Assembly: GCA_011042725.1 (NCBI GenBank)
Contig: DQWD01000337.1
Coordinates: 1 to 57,303 of the forward strand
DNA from: Candidatus Aminicenantota bacterium
GTDB taxonomy: Bacteria; Acidobacteriota; Aminicenantia; Aminicenantales; Aminicenantaceae
DNA length: 57,303 nt
Reading direction: 5' to 3'
Shown here: one piece after another, positions 17,708-26,590 of the stretch
Position numbering within the stretch: the first letter of the stretch is position 1
How the letters are laid out: the number at the start of each line of letters is the position of its first letter
Notes under the pieces: generated by a model
What the model was told of the DNA's origin: nothing
Database searches by the model: none
What the model saw: only the letters and a program-made list of their open reading frames with translations
Made by a program: the position numbers and the translations under genes

Positions 17708-18262
17708 CTATTCTATTTCGGTAGGCTCGGTAATTAGAACTTCGTCTACTCCATCAACTTCTTCAAGGTGAACTTGTACCCTTTCTCGCTTTGAAGTGGG
17801 CAAGAATTTTCCTACATAGTCAGCCCGGATGGGCAACTCTCGATGTCCCCGATCGATAAGAACGAGCAATTGGATGGTGCGAGCTCGCCCCAAATCGAAA
17901 AGGCTGTCCATAGCGGCCCGGATAGTCCTTCCGGTAAAAAGAACATCATCGACCAGCAGTACATCCTTGTTATCTATAGAAAAGTCGATTTCGGTTTTTT
18001 GGACCATATGTTGAGCTTCAAGCTCCAAAAAATCATCCCGATAGAGGGTGATATCAAGAACTCCAACCGGGATTTTGACCTTTTCGGCTTGAGCTATTAA
18101 CTGAGCAATCCTTTTGCCTAAGTAAATTCCACGAGTCCGAATGCCGACGATAACCAGATTTTTTAGTTCTCGGTTCCGTTCTAGAATTTCGGTAGACATT
18201 CTCTCCATAGCTCTTTTTATCTTCCGTGCATCCATTACCTTAGCTTTAATCTTTTCTTCCAT
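17708..18262 (-). CDS. pyrR: PyrR, pyrimidine operon regulator / uracil phosphoribosyltransferase
   Basis: The protein is about 184 residues and has the PRPP-binding motif VLLVDDVLFTGRTIRAA and the family ending ...VLITEP. PyrR homologues bind pyr leader RNA when UMP is high and often also make UMP from uracil. The ATG at 18262 is preferred because AAAGGAG lies at the correct spacing before it, whereas the ORF-track ATG has no such site. First gene of the operon. I could not find a convincing PyrR-binding loop in the short leader, so the regulatory mode is open. Confidence 0.93.
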   Translation of the reverse strand: MEEKIKAKVMDARKIKRAMERMSTEILERNRELKNLVIVGIRTRGIYLGKRIAQLIAQAEKVKIPVGVLDITLYRDDFLELEAQHMVQKTEIDFSIDNKDVLLVDDVLFTGRTIRAAMDSLFDLGRARTIQLLVLIDRGHRELPIRADYVGKFLPTSKRERVQVHLEEVDGVDEVLITEPTEIE

Positions 18263-18324
18263 ACTAACTCCTTTCATCTGAAAGATAAGATAGGGAAGGA
18301 AGCAAGTCGGTCATTTGCTTATTC

Positions 18325-18353
18325 AAAATGCCTCATTAGCCTGGAAAAGTCAA
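18325..18353 (-). promoter_or_regulatory. possible promoter of the pyr operon
   Basis: TTGACT, 17 bases, CATTTT on the minus strand, giving a leader of about 55 bases before pyrR. The -10 matches only three of six consensus positions. Confidence 0.3.
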
Positions 18354-18421
18354 GGAAGAAGCCTGAAAGTTTAGAAAGTTTGGAGAAAGCTTGTCGTTTG
18401 AGAGTTTGTTTGAGAGTTTGT

Positions 18422-18457
18422 GGTCGGGCCGTGCCATCTAAAAATAAATAAATTAAG
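18422..18457 (+). repeat. dispersed repeat GGTCGGGCCGTGC, copy 2
   Basis: The first 19 bases match the copy at 5635 with one difference and are followed by the same AATAAATAAATTAAG-like tail. A hairpin (AAAAACA/TGTTTTT, 18474-18498) follows, paralleling the larger stem after copy 1. Confidence 0.5.
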
Positions 18458-18547
18458 CATAAATTTAGCCGCTAAAAACATCCTTGCTCGCTGTTTTTGG
18501 TCCCCGCAAGCAAATTTTATATTTATCGCCAAAAGCCAAAACGAGAA

Positions 18548-19477
18548 CTAAGCAGGGTTATGATTAAAGTAGTCTTCAGCATCTTGTCTATCTTTCCTGA
18601 TTTGAGAAGCTAGAGCTTCGGCAGTGGGAAATTGTTTTTCGTCTCTCAGTTTATGGTAGAAATGAATTTTCATTTTTTCGCCATAAAGCTTTCCTCGGAA
18701 GTTCAGGAGGTGGCATTCCACTTGGGTTTTGTCTTGGTTGAAAGTGGGGCAACAACCTACATTAGTTAGAGCAGGCCATTTTTGATCCTTCCATTCGACA
18801 ACAGTGATAAATACTCCCTTTAAAAGTAAATGATTATCGGTTTCCAAATTAGCGGTGGGAAATCCGAGTTGATTTCCTCGAGCTTGCCCCGGAATTACTA
18901 CCCCTTCAATGGAGTAAGGACGGCCTAGTAACTGGTTAGCTTTTTCAATCTTTCCTTGACCAAGAAGCTGGCGAATATAGCTGCTACTGACAATTTGGCC
19001 GTTAACATGCAAGGAAGGAATAGTTATGGGTGTAAAGCCCATTTGGGATCCCCATTTTTTTAGAGTCTCTGGAGTTCCTTGTTGTTGGTGACCAAAACGA
19101 AAATTTTCTCCAGTGACGATGATTTTGGCTTTTAAACAACCAAGGAGCACCTGAGAGAGAAAGTTTTCGGCTGAAAGGGAAGCAAATTTTTGGTTGAAAC
19201 GGACAACAATAACCCGCTTGAGGCCTGCTTCAAGTAAAGACTCAACTCTTTGGTTGAGAGTTTGGATGAGCGGGAGTGGCTTTTTGCTGAAAAAGGAATC
19301 TGGATGAGGATCAAAGGTCAGGACAAGAGGAAGATATCCAAATTCTTGGGCGTTGAGCTTGATGTGCTGAATTATTTTTTGGTGGCCAAGGTGAAGGCCA
19401 TCAAAAACACCAATTCCTACTACCGAAGACGATTCAACTTGGGGGCAATCATCAATATCATAGAGGTTTATGACCAT
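18548..19477 (-). CDS. ribF: bifunctional riboflavin kinase / FAD synthetase
   Basis: Converts riboflavin to FMN and then FAD. The 309-residue protein has the nucleotidyltransferase domain first (GVFDGLHLGHQKI; ENFRFGHQQQG; SSSYIR) and the flavokinase domain second (about 180-305, with GNQLGFPTANLE and the ECHLLNF strand). Length is standard. There is no clear Shine-Dalgarno before the ATG. A GATAAT hexamer ends nine bases upstream, so a very short leader is possible. DUF1844 lies just upstream on the same strand. Confidence 0.94.
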   Translation of the reverse strand: MVINLYDIDDCPQVESSSVVGIGVFDGLHLGHQKIIQHIKLNAQEFGYLPLVLTFDPHPDSFFSKKPLPLIQTLNQRVESLLEAGLKRVIVVRFNQKFASLSAENFLSQVLLGCLKAKIIVTGENFRFGHQQQGTPETLKKWGSQMGFTPITIPSLHVNGQIVSSSYIRQLLGQGKIEKANQLLGRPYSIEGVVIPGQARGNQLGFPTANLETDNHLLLKGVFITVVEWKDQKWPALTNVGCCPTFNQDKTQVECHLLNFRGKLYGEKMKIHFYHKLRDEKQFPTAEALASQIRKDRQDAEDYFNHNPA

Positions 19478-19565
19478 TTGTCTTTAATTATCACCAGGAA
19501 ATTTAATTTTTTTCATTTCTCTAATTACTCATGAATTTAAATCATTAAATTTTCGGCAACCAAAA

Positions 19566-19910
19566 TTATAGCTTGATGGCCTTGACTTTTTCCAGATAGG
19601 TCAAACGTAACTGATGGAGACAATTAGATAAGAAACTCTCTTCTTCGGGTTTAAGGTTTCCTTGGGTTCGCTGGTTGAGTAAATCGAGAAGGTCAATGAG
19701 CCTCTTGGCTAACTCCAAGTTTTCGGATGGCTGCTGACTAATGGGGTCTTTAGCTTCACCAAGATTAATTAGTGCCTGGGTATAGAAAGGGAGGACCAAT
19801 GAGCTGAAGTCAAGTGGCGGAATAATTCCGGGAGAATGATTGTTTTCTGGCTTATTCCCCGGTTGCCCAGCTTGTTTCATGGCCTCTTCCTCCTGGTTGG
19901 TTTTCGACAT
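19566..19910 (-). CDS. DUF1844 domain protein
   Basis: The 114-residue protein has the DUF1844 pattern in its second half: LDFSSLVLPFYTQALINLGE, then a helix ending AKRLIDLLDLLNQRTQGNL and the closing EEESFLSNCLHQLR. The first 35 residues are polar and probably disordered. The function is unknown. It sits 88 bases upstream of ribF on the same strand and divergently from mazG. Confidence 0.8.
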   Translation of the reverse strand: MSKTNQEEEAMKQAGQPGNKPENNHSPGIIPPLDFSSLVLPFYTQALINLGEAKDPISQQPSENLELAKRLIDLLDLLNQRTQGNLKPEEESFLSNCLHQLRLTYLEKVKAIKL

Positions 19911-19994
19911 AAGCTTGGGTTTTCGATAACTATTTAGTAAGATATTCTCTTAAAAATATAGCGAAAGCAGCACAAGATTTCAAGGAAGGTGAAG

Positions 19995-20792
19995 ATGGCC
20001 AAACAAAATAATGTCGGGGCAAAATTTGTCAAGTTAGTAAATATTATTCGGAAACTTCGCGAGCCAGGTGGATGTCCTTGGGATCGAGCCCAAGATGAGC
20101 AGTCGCTGCGCAAATATTTTTTGGAAGAAGCCTATGAGGTTTTAGATGCTCTCCACCGAGGAGACAGTCAAGCCCTGAAAGAAGAATTGGGTGACCTGTT
20201 AATGGAGATTGTGTTTTTAGCCCGAGTTTTTGAAGAAAAACAAGAATTGTCCATCGGCGATGCTTTAGAAAGTATTAATGACAAAATGGTCAAGCGTCAT
20301 CCCCATGTTTTTGGGGCTAAGCGCTTGAGGAAAGCAGATGAAGTAAAGGAACAATGGTCTAGGATTAAACTCCAAGCCGCAAAAGCTAGAAAGGAGGACT
20401 CTCTTTTAGCCAGTCTGCCTCGGGTGGTCCCCGCTCTTCATGAAGCTTATGAAATTGGCCGTCGAGTAAGCCAGGTGGGTTTTGATTGGTCTTTACCTGA
20501 GGATGTCTTGGCCAAAATTGAAGAGGAATACCAAGAGTTAAAGAAGGCGATGAAAGTTAAAGATAAGGAGAAGATAGAAGAAGAAATAGGTGATTTTCTT
20601 TTCTCTATCACTAACTTGGCCCGCCATTTAGAAATTAATCCCGAGCTGGCGCTCCAAAAGACAAATCACAAGTTTAAGAAAAGATTTAATTGGGTAGAAA
20701 AAACTCTTCACCACCAGGGAAAAAATTGGGAAGACACCAATCTCCAGGAGATGGACTCTCTTTGGGACGAAGCAAAAAAGATTATTAAATAA
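19995..20792 (+). CDS. mazG: nucleoside triphosphate pyrophosphohydrolase MazG
   Basis: Hydrolyses nucleoside triphosphates to monophosphates, a house-cleaning role. It is about 265 residues with two tandem MazG domains. The first has GGCPWDRAQDEQSLRKY, the acidic EELGDLLMEIVF and the KRHPHVFG loop. The second repeats EEEYQELKKAM and EEEIGDFLFSI. The ATG at 19995 is preferred because AAGGAAGG lies five bases before it and overlaps the GTG used in the ORF track. Confidence 0.93.
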   Translation: MAKQNNVGAKFVKLVNIIRKLREPGGCPWDRAQDEQSLRKYFLEEAYEVLDALHRGDSQALKEELGDLLMEIVFLARVFEEKQELSIGDALESINDKMVKRHPHVFGAKRLRKADEVKEQWSRIKLQAAKARKEDSLLASLPRVVPALHEAYEIGRRVSQVGFDWSLPEDVLAKIEEEYQELKKAMKVKDKEKIEEEIGDFLFSITNLARHLEINPELALQKTNHKFKKRFNWVEKTLHHQGKNWEDTNLQEMDSLWDEAKKIIK

Positions 20793-21094
20793 AAACCTTT
20801 ATGTATTAATAATCAGTGTTAGATGCTAGAAATTAATAAAGCATTTTAGGGGAAGAATTAGGCGGAGATTGAGATTTGACTCTAAAGATCTATAGAAAAA
20901 ATGCATGATGCCTTACCCAAGCATAATTCAAAACAATAGCGACTACTTAGCGTCATTAGTTTTTGGGGTTTATTATGAATTCAGAACGAAAATACTGGTG
21001 AGCGCGACTGCTTTCAACTTGTTGTTTAAGATATTACTATCTTTTGTGGTCGTCAGCCAGACCAAGATGGCTAACTCTCTTGGTGTTTGAAAAG
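20793..21094. other. intergenic region between convergent mazG and prfB
   Basis: About 300 bases. A 61-codon plus-strand frame (20905-21090) has no ribosome site or family resemblance and is not called. No terminator-like hairpin with a T-run was found. Confidence 0.4.
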
Positions 21095-22256
21095 TTAGGG
21101 GGAAGGGGAGGCTTGCTTCTTTTTGTCTTGTTGTTGTTTTTCTTGATATCGAAGGAGTAAGCTAGCTTTGATGAATTCGTCCAAATCACCATCAAGAACC
21201 CGATCGACATCGGAAGTTTCCACTCGGGTTCGAAGGTCTTTTACCAGGCGGTAAGGATGAAGTACATAAGAGCGAATCTGGTTACCCCAAGCAATATTTG
21301 ATTTAGCATCCTCCAGTTTTTCTAGTTTTTCCTGTTGTTTCTTTTTTTCTAATTCATAAAGGCGAGCTCGGAGGACTTTCATGGCCATGGCTTTATTTTT
21401 GTGCTGTGAGCGTTCATTTTGACACTGAACTACGATTCCCGTGGGCAAATGGGTAATCCGTACTGCTGAATCAGTAACATTGACATGCTGTCCTCCATGG
21501 CCTGAGGCCCGAAAGGTGTCAATCCTCAAGTCTTCAGGATTAATCTCAATGGCAATGTCATCCTCAATTTCGGGGTAAACAAAAACAGCGGCAAAAGATG
21601 TATGGCGACGCCGGTTGGCATCGAAAGGAGAAATCCTGACCAGCCGGTGCACTCCTGATTCTTGACTTAAAATCCCATAGGCGTGGCTTCCTTCAATTCG
21701 GATCGTGGCACTTTTTAGCCCCGCTTCCTCCCCAGGCAGAATATCTAGAATTTCGGTTTTGAAACCTCGGCGCTCGGCATAGCGAAGATACATTCTCAAT
21801 AGCATTTGGGCCCAATCTTGTGATTCAGTCCCTCCTGCTCCAGGGTGAATAGTGAGGATGGCATGGCGGTCATCATCATTATCGATGAAAAGGGTCTCCA
21901 TTTCGAGGTCAGCAAGAAGTTTCTCAAAAGCTTCGAGGCTCGAAGCTAATTCTTGTTCCACCGCTTCTCCTTCCTTTTTTAATTCAAGGAGAACTTCTAT
22001 TTCCTCTTTTTTTTCTTCGACGGCGGTGATTTTTTGGATGGTTTCTTCTAATTGCTTTTTTTCCCGCTGGAGATGCTGGGTGTGGATATGATTAGACCAA
22101 ACTTCTGGTTGGGCCAACTCTTGGTTGATTTTCTCTAAGTGTTTTTGTTTACCGACGAGGTCAAAGAAAACCTCGTAATTCTTCAAATCGGGTTAAAGCT
22201 GCTTCAATCTTTTGTTGAAGTTCAAGGCTCAAAGGCAAGGATTTTTTTTCATTCAT
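21095..22256 (-). CDS. prfB: peptide chain release factor 2, with programmed +1 frameshift
   Basis: Terminates translation at UGA and UAA. The gene is in two frames. Thirty-one codons run from the ATG at 22256 to an in-frame TGA at 22163-22161. Reading then slips +1 at CTT-TGA-C and continues in the frame of the ORF track, for a total of about 386 residues. The zero-frame start encodes [11 protein letters not shown]...FEELRGFL, matching the RF2 N-terminal helix. The SPF tripeptide ([10 protein letters not shown]) and GGQ (GHGGQHVN) are present. The ATG overlaps the lnt stop as ATGA. The ORF-track start (a TTG) is an artefact. Confidence 0.95.
22161..22178 (-). promoter_or_regulatory. prfB recoding site (autoregulatory +1 frameshift)
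   Basis: On the minus strand: an internal Shine-Dalgarno-like CGAGGT, three bases (TTT), then CTT TGA C. This is the classical arrangement in which low RF2 stalls the ribosome at UGA and favours slippage into the +1 frame. The 0-frame stop and the continuing +1 frame are directly visible. Confidence 0.93.
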
Positions 22257-23773
22257 TTCGATTTCCGTCGTGTGCTTAGGATAAAAAAAGCGCCGATGAT
22301 TGTCAAGCTGAGAAGGGGAAGAAGGTCACCAGTTCGGGTATAAAAGGTTTGACCTTCTAGAGGAAATATTTCGCCAGTTAGAACTTGCTCCGTCATTATT
22401 TGACTACGCGCGCAAGTTCGGCCATAGGGATCCACAATTCCGGAAATTCCCGTCGTGGCTGCCCGCAGGAGATAGCGCCTATTCTCGACTGCCCGAAAAA
22501 TAGAGATGGCAAAATGTTGAAAAGGGGCTGAGCTAGTTCCGTACCACCCGTCGTTGGTGATGGTGGCCAGAAAATTGGCTCCCTGGTGAATAAATTTACG
22601 CACCAGGGCTGGAAAGATGATTTCATAACAGATAGGGGTTCCGAAAAAATAATTATTATAATTATGGAGTTTAATTTTCCGTCCAGGAGTTATGTCGCCA
22701 ATGGCATGAGTAACTTTTTTCAGAAAAGAGAAGACCTGGGGGTAGGGAGTGTATTCGCCAAAGGGTACGAGGTGTATTTTGTAATAAGTGCTCCAGTTCC
22801 CATCAGGATGAAGACAGAGAGAAGTATTGTAAAAATTAGTTCCTTCGGGGGTCTTTTCTTGTTCATTTGTTCCAAGCAGAAGAGATACCTGATTTTCTTT
22901 TGCCAATTGAGAGAGTTTAGCTTTGAAGGAGGGATAAGGACCGTGATCGCAACTAAAACATAAGGGAACACTGAATTCAGGCCAAATAATCAATCTTGCT
23001 CCTTGGTCAATAGCCTGCTGGGTTAATTGAAGATGCCGTTGGAATAACTCCTCAATTGTTGGCAACGGGACACGTTCCCAGTAAATGTCAGAAGAAACAT
23101 TGCCTTGGATAATTCCCACTTTTAGGGGACTAGAAAGTGAAGGCCCTTTTCTAATTTGCCAGTAGCCCCAAACATGGACAAGCAGAATTACAGCTAGGGC
23201 AATGAAAAATGGTTTCCGTTTTCGAAATTGAAGAGAATAAAGAAAAGCACTTTGAAAAAAGATGATGAAAAAACTCAAGCCATAGACGCCGGTAATCGAG
23301 GCCAGCTGGATGAAGTAAATATTTTGATATTGCGCATAACCGATGATGCCCCACGGAAACCCGGTTAGAAAATGGGTTAAAATAAATTCCAAACCAACCC
23401 AGTAAAAGGGTAAGAGAAAAAAGGCTAAACGAGGAAAGGAAGTGGCTGTTTTGGCCCCTAGATAAGCAAAAAGTCCCCAGTACAGGGCCAAATAGAGCAC
23501 AAAAATTAGATAAATCAATAAAGAAAGCCCAAAGGAAAGTTGGCCGTAATGAGCAGGGACATAAGGGATCCAGTAGATAAGCAAAGCATTAAACCCTATC
23601 CCTCCGAATAAACCAAGAACAAAAGCCCGCCGGGGAGGACGATGGGTAGTGTAATAAAGCAGTGGTAAAAGGGCAATCCAGATGAAAAAAGTGAGGCTAA
23701 ATTTGGGGAAAGCTAAAGCGACTAATCCTCCCCCGAGGATGGAAATTAAAAATGCACCTCCTTTTTTAGCCAT
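22253..23773 (-). CDS. lnt: apolipoprotein N-acyltransferase
   Basis: Adds the third acyl chain to lipoproteins at the inner membrane's outer face. The 506-residue protein begins with six to seven membrane helices (about 5-205), followed by a nitrilase-like domain. Its catalytic triad is visible as Glu in LIIWPEFSVP, Lys in YYKIHLVPFGEY and Cys in GTPICYEIIFP. A C-terminal helix anchors the end. Its AAAGGAG site abuts the ATG with no spacer, which may lower initiation. Fourth gene of the nfeD operon. Confidence 0.94.
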   Translation of the reverse strand: MAKKGGAFLISILGGGLVALAFPKFSLTFFIWIALLPLLYYTTHRPPRRAFVLGLFGGIGFNALLIYWIPYVPAHYGQLSFGLSLLIYLIFVLYLALYWGLFAYLGAKTATSFPRLAFFLLPFYWVGLEFILTHFLTGFPWGIIGYAQYQNIYFIQLASITGVYGLSFFIIFFQSAFLYSLQFRKRKPFFIALAVILLVHVWGYWQIRKGPSLSSPLKVGIIQGNVSSDIYWERVPLPTIEELFQRHLQLTQQAIDQGARLIIWPEFSVPLCFSCDHGPYPSFKAKLSQLAKENQVSLLLGTNEQEKTPEGTNFYNTSLCLHPDGNWSTYYKIHLVPFGEYTPYPQVFSFLKKVTHAIGDITPGRKIKLHNYNNYFFGTPICYEIIFPALVRKFIHQGANFLATITNDGWYGTSSAPFQHFAISIFRAVENRRYLLRAATTGISGIVDPYGRTCARSQIMTEQVLTGEIFPLEGQTFYTRTGDLLPLLSLTIIGAFFILSTRRKSK

Positions 23774-23797
23774 CTCCTTTAAGAAGAGAGAAAAAAC

Positions 23798-24418
23798 TCA
23801 GTCTCGGACGATGAAATAATCAGTTTGTTTTTTACCTTCAGCTTGAGCCAATTTGGTTTTTACTTGGTTAGCTTCTTCTCGGGTCGAGTACCCCCCAACT
23901 CGGACTCGATAAAGAGGCCGCCGTTCAGTGGGTAAAGGATTAATAATCACCACCGGATAACCTTGGGCTTTTAATTTTTCGGCTATAATTCGTGCTGAGT
24001 TGCGGTTGGAATAAGCACCGACCTGGATGTAATATCTTGCTTTTGAGGAAACTGGAGAAGCAGATTGCCGGCGGGACGGAGTTACTGGAGTTTTTTTTGA
24101 AGATGTCTTGGTCGTTATTTTTTCGCTAACTGTTTCTTGTTTTGGCGAGGTAGTTAGGGTTTTGGGAGGAGTAGTTTTCTCTTTTTTCTCGGGGGAACTC
24201 TTGGTAGACGCCTGTTCAGGGATGTGGACAGCAGGAGGGGTTATTTCTTGGGTCGGCACACTCGCTTCGGCCAACTGTTGGGCTTGGAGAGTGGCCTGCT
24301 TCTTGCCCACCGAAACTCCTAGAAGAAAAATGATTACTCCCAACGCCAAGATAGCGATAAAGATTAAAGCTAGCTGGGTACTAGTTAACTGTAATTCCCG
24401 GTAGTCTTTAGCGCTCAT
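23798..24418 (-). CDS. membrane-anchored SPOR domain protein
   Basis: The 206-residue protein has a short cytoplasmic start and one membrane helix (LALIFIAILALGVIIFLLG, ~17-35). A long Pro/Thr/Ser/Lys-rich stalk (~45-125) leads to a C-terminal SPOR domain (YYIQVGAYSNRNSARIIAEKL ... YRVRVGGYSTREEA). SPOR domains bind denuded glycan strands at the division septum. It lies between a slipin and lnt in one operon, three bases after the slipin stop. The envelope role is inferred from domain type. Confidence 0.85.
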   Translation of the reverse strand: MSAKDYRELQLTSTQLALIFIAILALGVIIFLLGVSVGKKQATLQAQQLAEASVPTQEITPPAVHIPEQASTKSSPEKKEKTTPPKTLTTSPKQETVSEKITTKTSSKKTPVTPSRRQSASPVSSKARYYIQVGAYSNRNSARIIAEKLKAQGYPVVIINPLPTERRPLYRVRVGGYSTREEANQVKTKLAQAEGKKQTDYFIVRD

Positions 24419-24421
24419 TTT

Positions 24422-25210
24422 TTATTCTGGTTTTTTTTCTGTTTTCTCGTTTTCTTTTTGTTGGCGATAGCCATACTCAAAAGCTTTCAACATCTCAAGG
24501 GGTACGGGAAAGATGATTGTCGAGTTCTTTTCGGTGGCGATTTCTGTTAAGGTTCCCAAGAATCGTAACTGGAGAGCTTGGGGATTAGAGGAGATAATTT
24601 CCGAGGCTTTAAGGAGTTTGTTAGCAGCTTGGAATTCTCCTTCAGCATGGATGACCTTGGCTCTTCTTTCGCGCTCTGCTTCGGCTTGTTTGGCGATGGC
24701 TCGGACCATGTTCTCGGGCAGGTCAACGTGTTTCATTTCTACAAGTTGCACTTTTATCCCCAAGGGATCAGTGTGCATGTCAATTATTTCCTGTAATTGA
24801 GAATTTAATTTTTCCCGCTCGCTTAAAAGATCATCCAGCTCAACTTCTCCCAGCACACTTCGCAACGTCGTTTGAGCAAGCTGCGAAGTAGCGAAGAGGT
24901 AATCTTGAACTTCCAGCACTGCTTTCTGGGGATCCATTACTCGGAAATAAACCACGGCATTGACTTTCACCGAGACATTATCTTTGGTGATGACATCTTG
25001 GGGGGGAATATCCATGACCACAATCCGTAAGCTCACGCGAACCATTCGATCGATAGGAGGAAAAACCAGAATTAAACCGGGGCCTTTTGGTTTTGGTAAC
25101 ACCCGGCCTAAGCGAAAAATAACGCCTCGTTCATATTCACGAAGAATTTTAATCGCATTGAGGATATAGAGAACCACCAAGGCGATTACGATTATCGGAA
25201 ATGTTATCAT
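24422..25210 (-). CDS. slipin / SPFH (band 7) membrane protein
   Basis: The 262-residue protein has one N-terminal membrane segment ([19 protein letters not shown]) and the slipin pattern [39 protein letters not shown] and a charged helix [17 protein letters not shown]. Slipins form membrane scaffolds and are classically encoded with NfeD, as here. The ATG at 25210 follows GGAGGAGG at good spacing; the TTG used in the ORF track lies within that site. Confidence 0.92.
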   Translation of the reverse strand: MITFPIIVIALVVLYILNAIKILREYERGVIFRLGRVLPKPKGPGLILVFPPIDRMVRVSLRIVVMDIPPQDVITKDNVSVKVNAVVYFRVMDPQKAVLEVQDYLFATSQLAQTTLRSVLGEVELDDLLSEREKLNSQLQEIIDMHTDPLGIKVQLVEMKHVDLPENMVRAIAKQAEAERERRAKVIHAEGEFQAANKLLKASEIISSNPQALQLRFLGTLTEIATEKNSTIIFPVPLEMLKAFEYGYRQQKENEKTEKKPE

Positions 25211-25252
25211 TTCCACCTCCTCCAAAATATTCTGTCTAAAATATGGTTAACT

Positions 25253-26536
25253 TTAGACCTTGCTCACTTTTATTTTTAGACCATCAAGAATTTTGATGAC
25301 CCGAACCTTGGAACCTTTGGGGACGTTCTCTTCAGCTTCGGCTTTCCACAGTTCTCCATGAACAAACACTTTTCCTTCCGGAGTTAGGTCGGTCTGGGCG
25401 ATCCCGATTTCTCCGATTAATCCTTCTTTGCCCGTAACAGCGCGGCGACTGTGGGCTCTTACCACGAGAGTTATTAGAAAGATAAAAATCAAAGATAAAC
25501 CGATGGCGACCGGGATAATAAAATTAAGGCTGGGTCGAAGCTCTGGAATGGGACTGTCGATGAGCATGATTGATCCTAAGACCATGGCCATGATACCTCC
25601 GATGGAAAGAATACCGTAACTCTGAACTTTTATCTCCAGGATGAATAAACCAATGGCCAATAAGATTAGGAGAAGTCCAACATAGTTAATGGGGAGGATT
25701 TGGAAGGCAAAAATAGCCAGCAACAGGCATATTCCTCCCATCACTCCCGGAAGAATAGCTCCCGGATTGGAAAATTCAAAATAAAGGCCAAGCAGGCCAA
25801 GCATCAGTAAGATGTAGGCCAGATTAGGATTGGAAATGGTTAATAAAAACTTTTGGCGAGCAGTCATCGGTATTTCGACCACTGTCTCGTCTTCGAGATG
25901 GAGTTGGATTTCTTCTCCGGTAAACCGTTTGATTTTCTTATTGTTGAGGAATTTAATTATTTCATCCTCGGTAGAGGCGACTAAGTCAATTAACTCTCCC
26001 TTGAGAGCCTCGCTTTCGGTGTAAGAGCGGCTTAATTTAACCGCTGCCTCGGCCATTTGGATATTACGGTTTCTTTTCTCGGCAATGGTTCGGATGTAAG
26101 CCGCGGCATCTTCAGTGACTTTTTCGGCCATCGTCTCATCCATCTGTTGTCCGGTTATAGATACTCCGACGGGATGAGCTGCTCCGGTGCTGGTCCCCGG
26201 AGCCATCGCAAACACATCACAGGCCAAGCAGATGAAAAAGCCTGCCGAAGCAGCTCGCGCCCCATTAGGGCTGACATAAGCTGCCACTGGCGTTTTGGAG
26301 CCGAGAATTTTCTCAATAATCTCCCGCATCGAGGTATCAAGTCCACCAGGAGTATTGATGGTTATCAGGAGAAGCGAGGCGTTTTCCCTGTCGGCTTGAT
26401 CGATGGCTTCCTGAATATATTCCGAGGTGACGGGATGAATAGGGGCGTTGATAGTGATTTTGAAAATCTTAGATTGGAGCGGAAGGGCAAGGCTAAAAAC
26501 CACAAAAAGGAAAATTAACCCTCTGAATTTACTCAC
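25253..26536 (-). CDS. NfeD family membrane serine protease
   Basis: A ClpP-class protease of the full-length NfeD type, partner of the slipin downstream. From the GTG at 26536 it is 427 residues. It has a clean signal peptide (SKFRGLIFLFVVFSLALPLQS), a Ser-Lys protease domain (NTPGGLDTSMRE, ARAASAGFFICLACD), about five membrane helices (~235-375) and a C-terminal OB-fold (~385-427). The longer ORF-track start (a TTG) would put a poor leader ahead of the signal peptide and would begin upstream of the promoter. I therefore chose the GTG. Confidence 0.9.
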   Translation of the reverse strand: MSKFRGLIFLFVVFSLALPLQSKIFKITINAPIHPVTSEYIQEAIDQADRENASLLLITINTPGGLDTSMREIIEKILGSKTPVAAYVSPNGARAASAGFFICLACDVFAMAPGTSTGAAHPVGVSITGQQMDETMAEKVTEDAAAYIRTIAEKRNRNIQMAEAAVKLSRSYTESEALKGELIDLVASTEDEIIKFLNNKKIKRFTGEEIQLHLEDETVVEIPMTARQKFLLTISNPNLAYILLMLGLLGLYFEFSNPGAILPGVMGGICLLLAIFAFQILPINYVGLLLILLAIGLFILEIKVQSYGILSIGGIMAMVLGSIMLIDSPIPELRPSLNFIIPVAIGLSLIFIFLITLVVRAHSRRAVTGKEGLIGEIGIAQTDLTPEGKVFVHGELWKAEAEENVPKGSKVRVIKILDGLKIKVSKV

Positions 26537-26542
26537 AAGTTT

Positions 26543-26572
26543 ATTATATGGCGCTCTATTCCTTAAAGTCAA
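26543..26572 (-). promoter_or_regulatory. promoter of the nfeD-slipin-SPOR-lnt-prfB operon
   Basis: TTGACT, 18 bases, TATAAT on the minus strand, the strongest promoter in this window. The -10 ends seven bases before the GTG start of nfeD, so transcription should begin at or within a base or two of the start codon, giving a leaderless mRNA. Confidence 0.65.
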
Positions 26573-26590
26573 CAACTGATGAAGCGCCAA

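Noticed and set aside
18278-18353. PyrR attenuator in the pyr leader
   Set aside because: I looked for the conserved PyrR-binding loop and a terminator/antiterminator pair and found neither convincingly; the leader is short.
20905-21090. 61-residue plus-strand ORF
   Set aside because: No ribosome site and no recognisable family; lies in a convergent gap.
21095-22186. prfB starting at the TTG of the ORF track
   Set aside because: The upstream zero frame plus CTTTGAC recoding site gives the full RF2 N-terminus.
25211-25225. TTG start for the slipin
   Set aside because: The TTG lies inside the GGAGGAGG ribosome site serving the ATG at 25210.
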